From contig JAHXIO010000001.1 of NCBI GenBank assembly GCA_025655595.1, positions 372,001 to 436,000 on the forward strand: DNA of 64,000 nucleotides. Direction: 5' to 3'. The notes beneath the pieces are model-generated. The model ran no database searches. It had not been told where the DNA came from and saw nothing but the letters and a program-made list of their open reading frames with translations. Below are positions 62,450-64,000 of the stretch, piece after piece. Position numbers and translations under genes: made by a program. Position 1 is the stretch's first letter, and each line of letters opens with the position of its first letter. The stretch is from Candidatus Thiodiazotropha sp. (ex Monitilora ramsayi) (lineage in GTDB: Bacteria; Pseudomonadota; Gammaproteobacteria; Chromatiales; Chromatiaceae).

Positions 62450-63703
62450 TCAAGCACGGGTTTCCAGTTGCTGTGCGAACAGCTCCACCGGGTGCATGAC
62501 CTCCATCTCCAGATCCATCTGCCGGATCAATTGACGAAATTGAAGTGCGCAGCCGGTATTGCTCGTGATCAGAATATCCGCTTGTGAGGCCCTTAGGTAA
62601 GCTGTTTTCCACTCTCCCAGGGCGGCAGAAAGTTTTGGCTGGGTCAGTAGATAACTCCCCGCCGCGCCACAGCAGATCCCTTCCTCAGGGAAATTGGTGA
62701 TTTCAAGTGATGGAATACGCTGTAAAAGGTCTTGGCTGCGGTCGTTGTGACTGGAGCAGGGCGAGTGAACGATTACCTTTTTTTTCAGCGGCAATAACCT
62801 GGGCAGCGTCTCTTCAGGCAGATCGAGCAGAAAGGCAGTGAGGTCTTTGATCGGAAGCTTTGTCTTCAGGTGCTCATCCAGCTCGAGTTGGCATGCGGTT
62901 GCGAGTGTGATCAGGCAGTCGGCACGACTGATTTCGGTCTGCCGCCGATTCTCCTCGAGGAGTCGATCCGCATCGTCCGGATAGCCGTTATGCCGATGCA
63001 GTGCGCCACAGCAGACCTGTGATTGGGGAATCTCAACAGCGTAACCGAGACGGGTCAGGAGAGAGAGTGCCTGCATTATCAGTGTCTGCTCGGTCTGGCT
63101 GCCCACACAGCCGGTGAAGAGTTGTACCAGTCTCCCCGTAGGTTGCTTGGATGCATGCAAGCCCACCAGCGTGTTGCCCTTACTGGGCAGGTATCTGCCG
63201 AAGGCGATCAGACGCCGAAGTGTCTCAGATGGTACTAGACTGGCGAGACGGGTCAGGCCTAGACGGCGCAACAGGTTGTGAAGTGAACTCCATCGGGCCA
63301 GTCTGTTCCGGTCGCTGAGTTGATCGAACAGCCTGCGCCAGAGCGGGCTTCCATGGTGTTCTTTATTGATTAAAGCCCGGCCGCCATCGATGAGCTCCCC
63401 GTACCTGACCCCTGAGGGACAAACGGATTCGCAGGCACGACAGCTCAGGCAGCGTGACAGATGGTTCTCAAGTGAAGGGTCCTTTCTTAGCTCCCCTCTG
63501 GCAAGTGCTTGAATCAGGCTGATTCGACCGCGCGGAGAGTCGGCTTCGTTCTCCAGCACCAGGTAGGTGGGACAATGAGGGAGGCAGAGGCCGCACTTCA
63601 CGCAGCGGTCTGCCTCTTTGAGCAGTTGTTCAGGGGTCACAGTCGGGTGTGTGGGTATTGATGAATCAGGCCCTATAATAGCGGTTAAACGGCTGACTAT
63701 CAT
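62450..63703 (-). CDS. glcF: (Fe-S)-binding protein, glycolate oxidase iron-sulfur subunit-like (GlcF)
   Basis: Two 4Fe-4S motifs (CVKCGLCLPHCP, CLSCRACESVCPSG) plus CCG domains (VCCGALHRHNG, ICCGAAGSY). Confidence 0.85.
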   Translation of the reverse strand: MIVSRLTAIIGPDSSIPTHPTVTPEQLLKEADRCVKCGLCLPHCPTYLVLENEADSPRGRISLIQALARGELRKDPSLENHLSRCLSCRACESVCPSGVRYGELIDGGRALINKEHHGSPLWRRLFDQLSDRNRLARWSSLHNLLRRLGLTRLASLVPSETLRRLIAFGRYLPSKGNTLVGLHASKQPTGRLVQLFTGCVGSQTEQTLIMQALSLLTRLGYAVEIPQSQVCCGALHRHNGYPDDADRLLEENRRQTEISRADCLITLATACQLELDEHLKTKLPIKDLTAFLLDLPEETLPRLLPLKKKVIVHSPCSSHNDRSQDLLQRIPSLEITNFPEEGICCGAAGSYLLTQPKLSAALGEWKTAYLRASQADILITSNTGCALQFRQLIRQMDLEMEVMHPVELFAQQLETRA

Positions 63704-63722
63704 CGCAGGAAGAGTGTTTTTT

Positions 63723-64000
63723 ATGTCTTACTATCGCTACCACCTATTCTTTTGTGTCAATGAACGGGTGGATGGCCGTTCCTGTTGTGGCCAGCACGGT
63801 GCCAAAGAGATGCGGGACTACCTGAAGCAGAAGGTCAAAGATGCAGGGCTGGCCGGGCCTGGCGGTGTACGTGTCAATACGGCAGGCTGTCTGGACCGTT
63901 GTTCGGAAGGTCCAGTGTTAGTGGTCTATCCTGATGAGGTCTGGTACACATTTGTGGATAGAGAGGACATGGACGAGATCTTTGAAAAACACCTGGTCGG
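63723..64000 (+). CDS. (2Fe-2S) thioredoxin-like ferredoxin, truncated by the right edge
   Basis: MSYYRYHLFFCVNERVDGRSCCGQHGAKEMRDYLK...GVRVNTAGCLDRCSEGPVLVVYPDEVWYTFV. Confidence 0.85.
   Translation, partial: MSYYRYHLFFCVNERVDGRSCCGQHGAKEMRDYLKQKVKDAGLAGPGGVRVNTAGCLDRCSEGPVLVVYPDEVWYTFVDREDMDEIFEKHLV

Overview
This 64 kb window is dense and mostly housekeeping. It reads as a gammaproteobacterial chromosome, judged from gene content and synteny. I recognise these conserved blocks: cysQ/nudE/yrfG; rhlB; rlmH-maf-rng-yhdP-nitrilase-tldD-pmbA; pdxA-surA-lptD; an RND efflux pair; an amgK-like kinase; a porin; rpiA; ilvA; an AlgP/histone-H1-like protein; the fau-6S RNA-zapA-zapB-like/ygfB-pepP-ubiH-ubiI cluster; a tandem glycine riboswitch followed by gcvT-gcvH-gcvPA-gcvPB; moaB-moeA-moaD-moaE; lgt-thyA-folA; apaH/DUF2238/apaG; coq7; and a glcF-like Fe-S protein. 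I found no CRISPR array, prophage, transposase, tRNA or rRNA gene. I also found no convincing new multi-gene defence or biosynthetic system. The most interesting signals are: (i) a perfect 35-bp inverted repeat flanking 198 bp between the divergent rhlB and rlmH; (ii) a voltage-gated channel whose TFEDWTD filter resembles the engineered Ca2+ filter of CavAb; (iii) a CRP/Vfr-type palindrome plus a second palindrome between an XRE regulator and lgt; (iv) a secreted-protein gene split by one in-frame TAA; (v) an AT-rich island with two orphan FemAB/GNAT-like paralogues; (vi) dispersed intergenic palindromes; and (vii) divergent start codons overlapping at a single CATG. All calls come from reading the sequence and translations; no database search was run.
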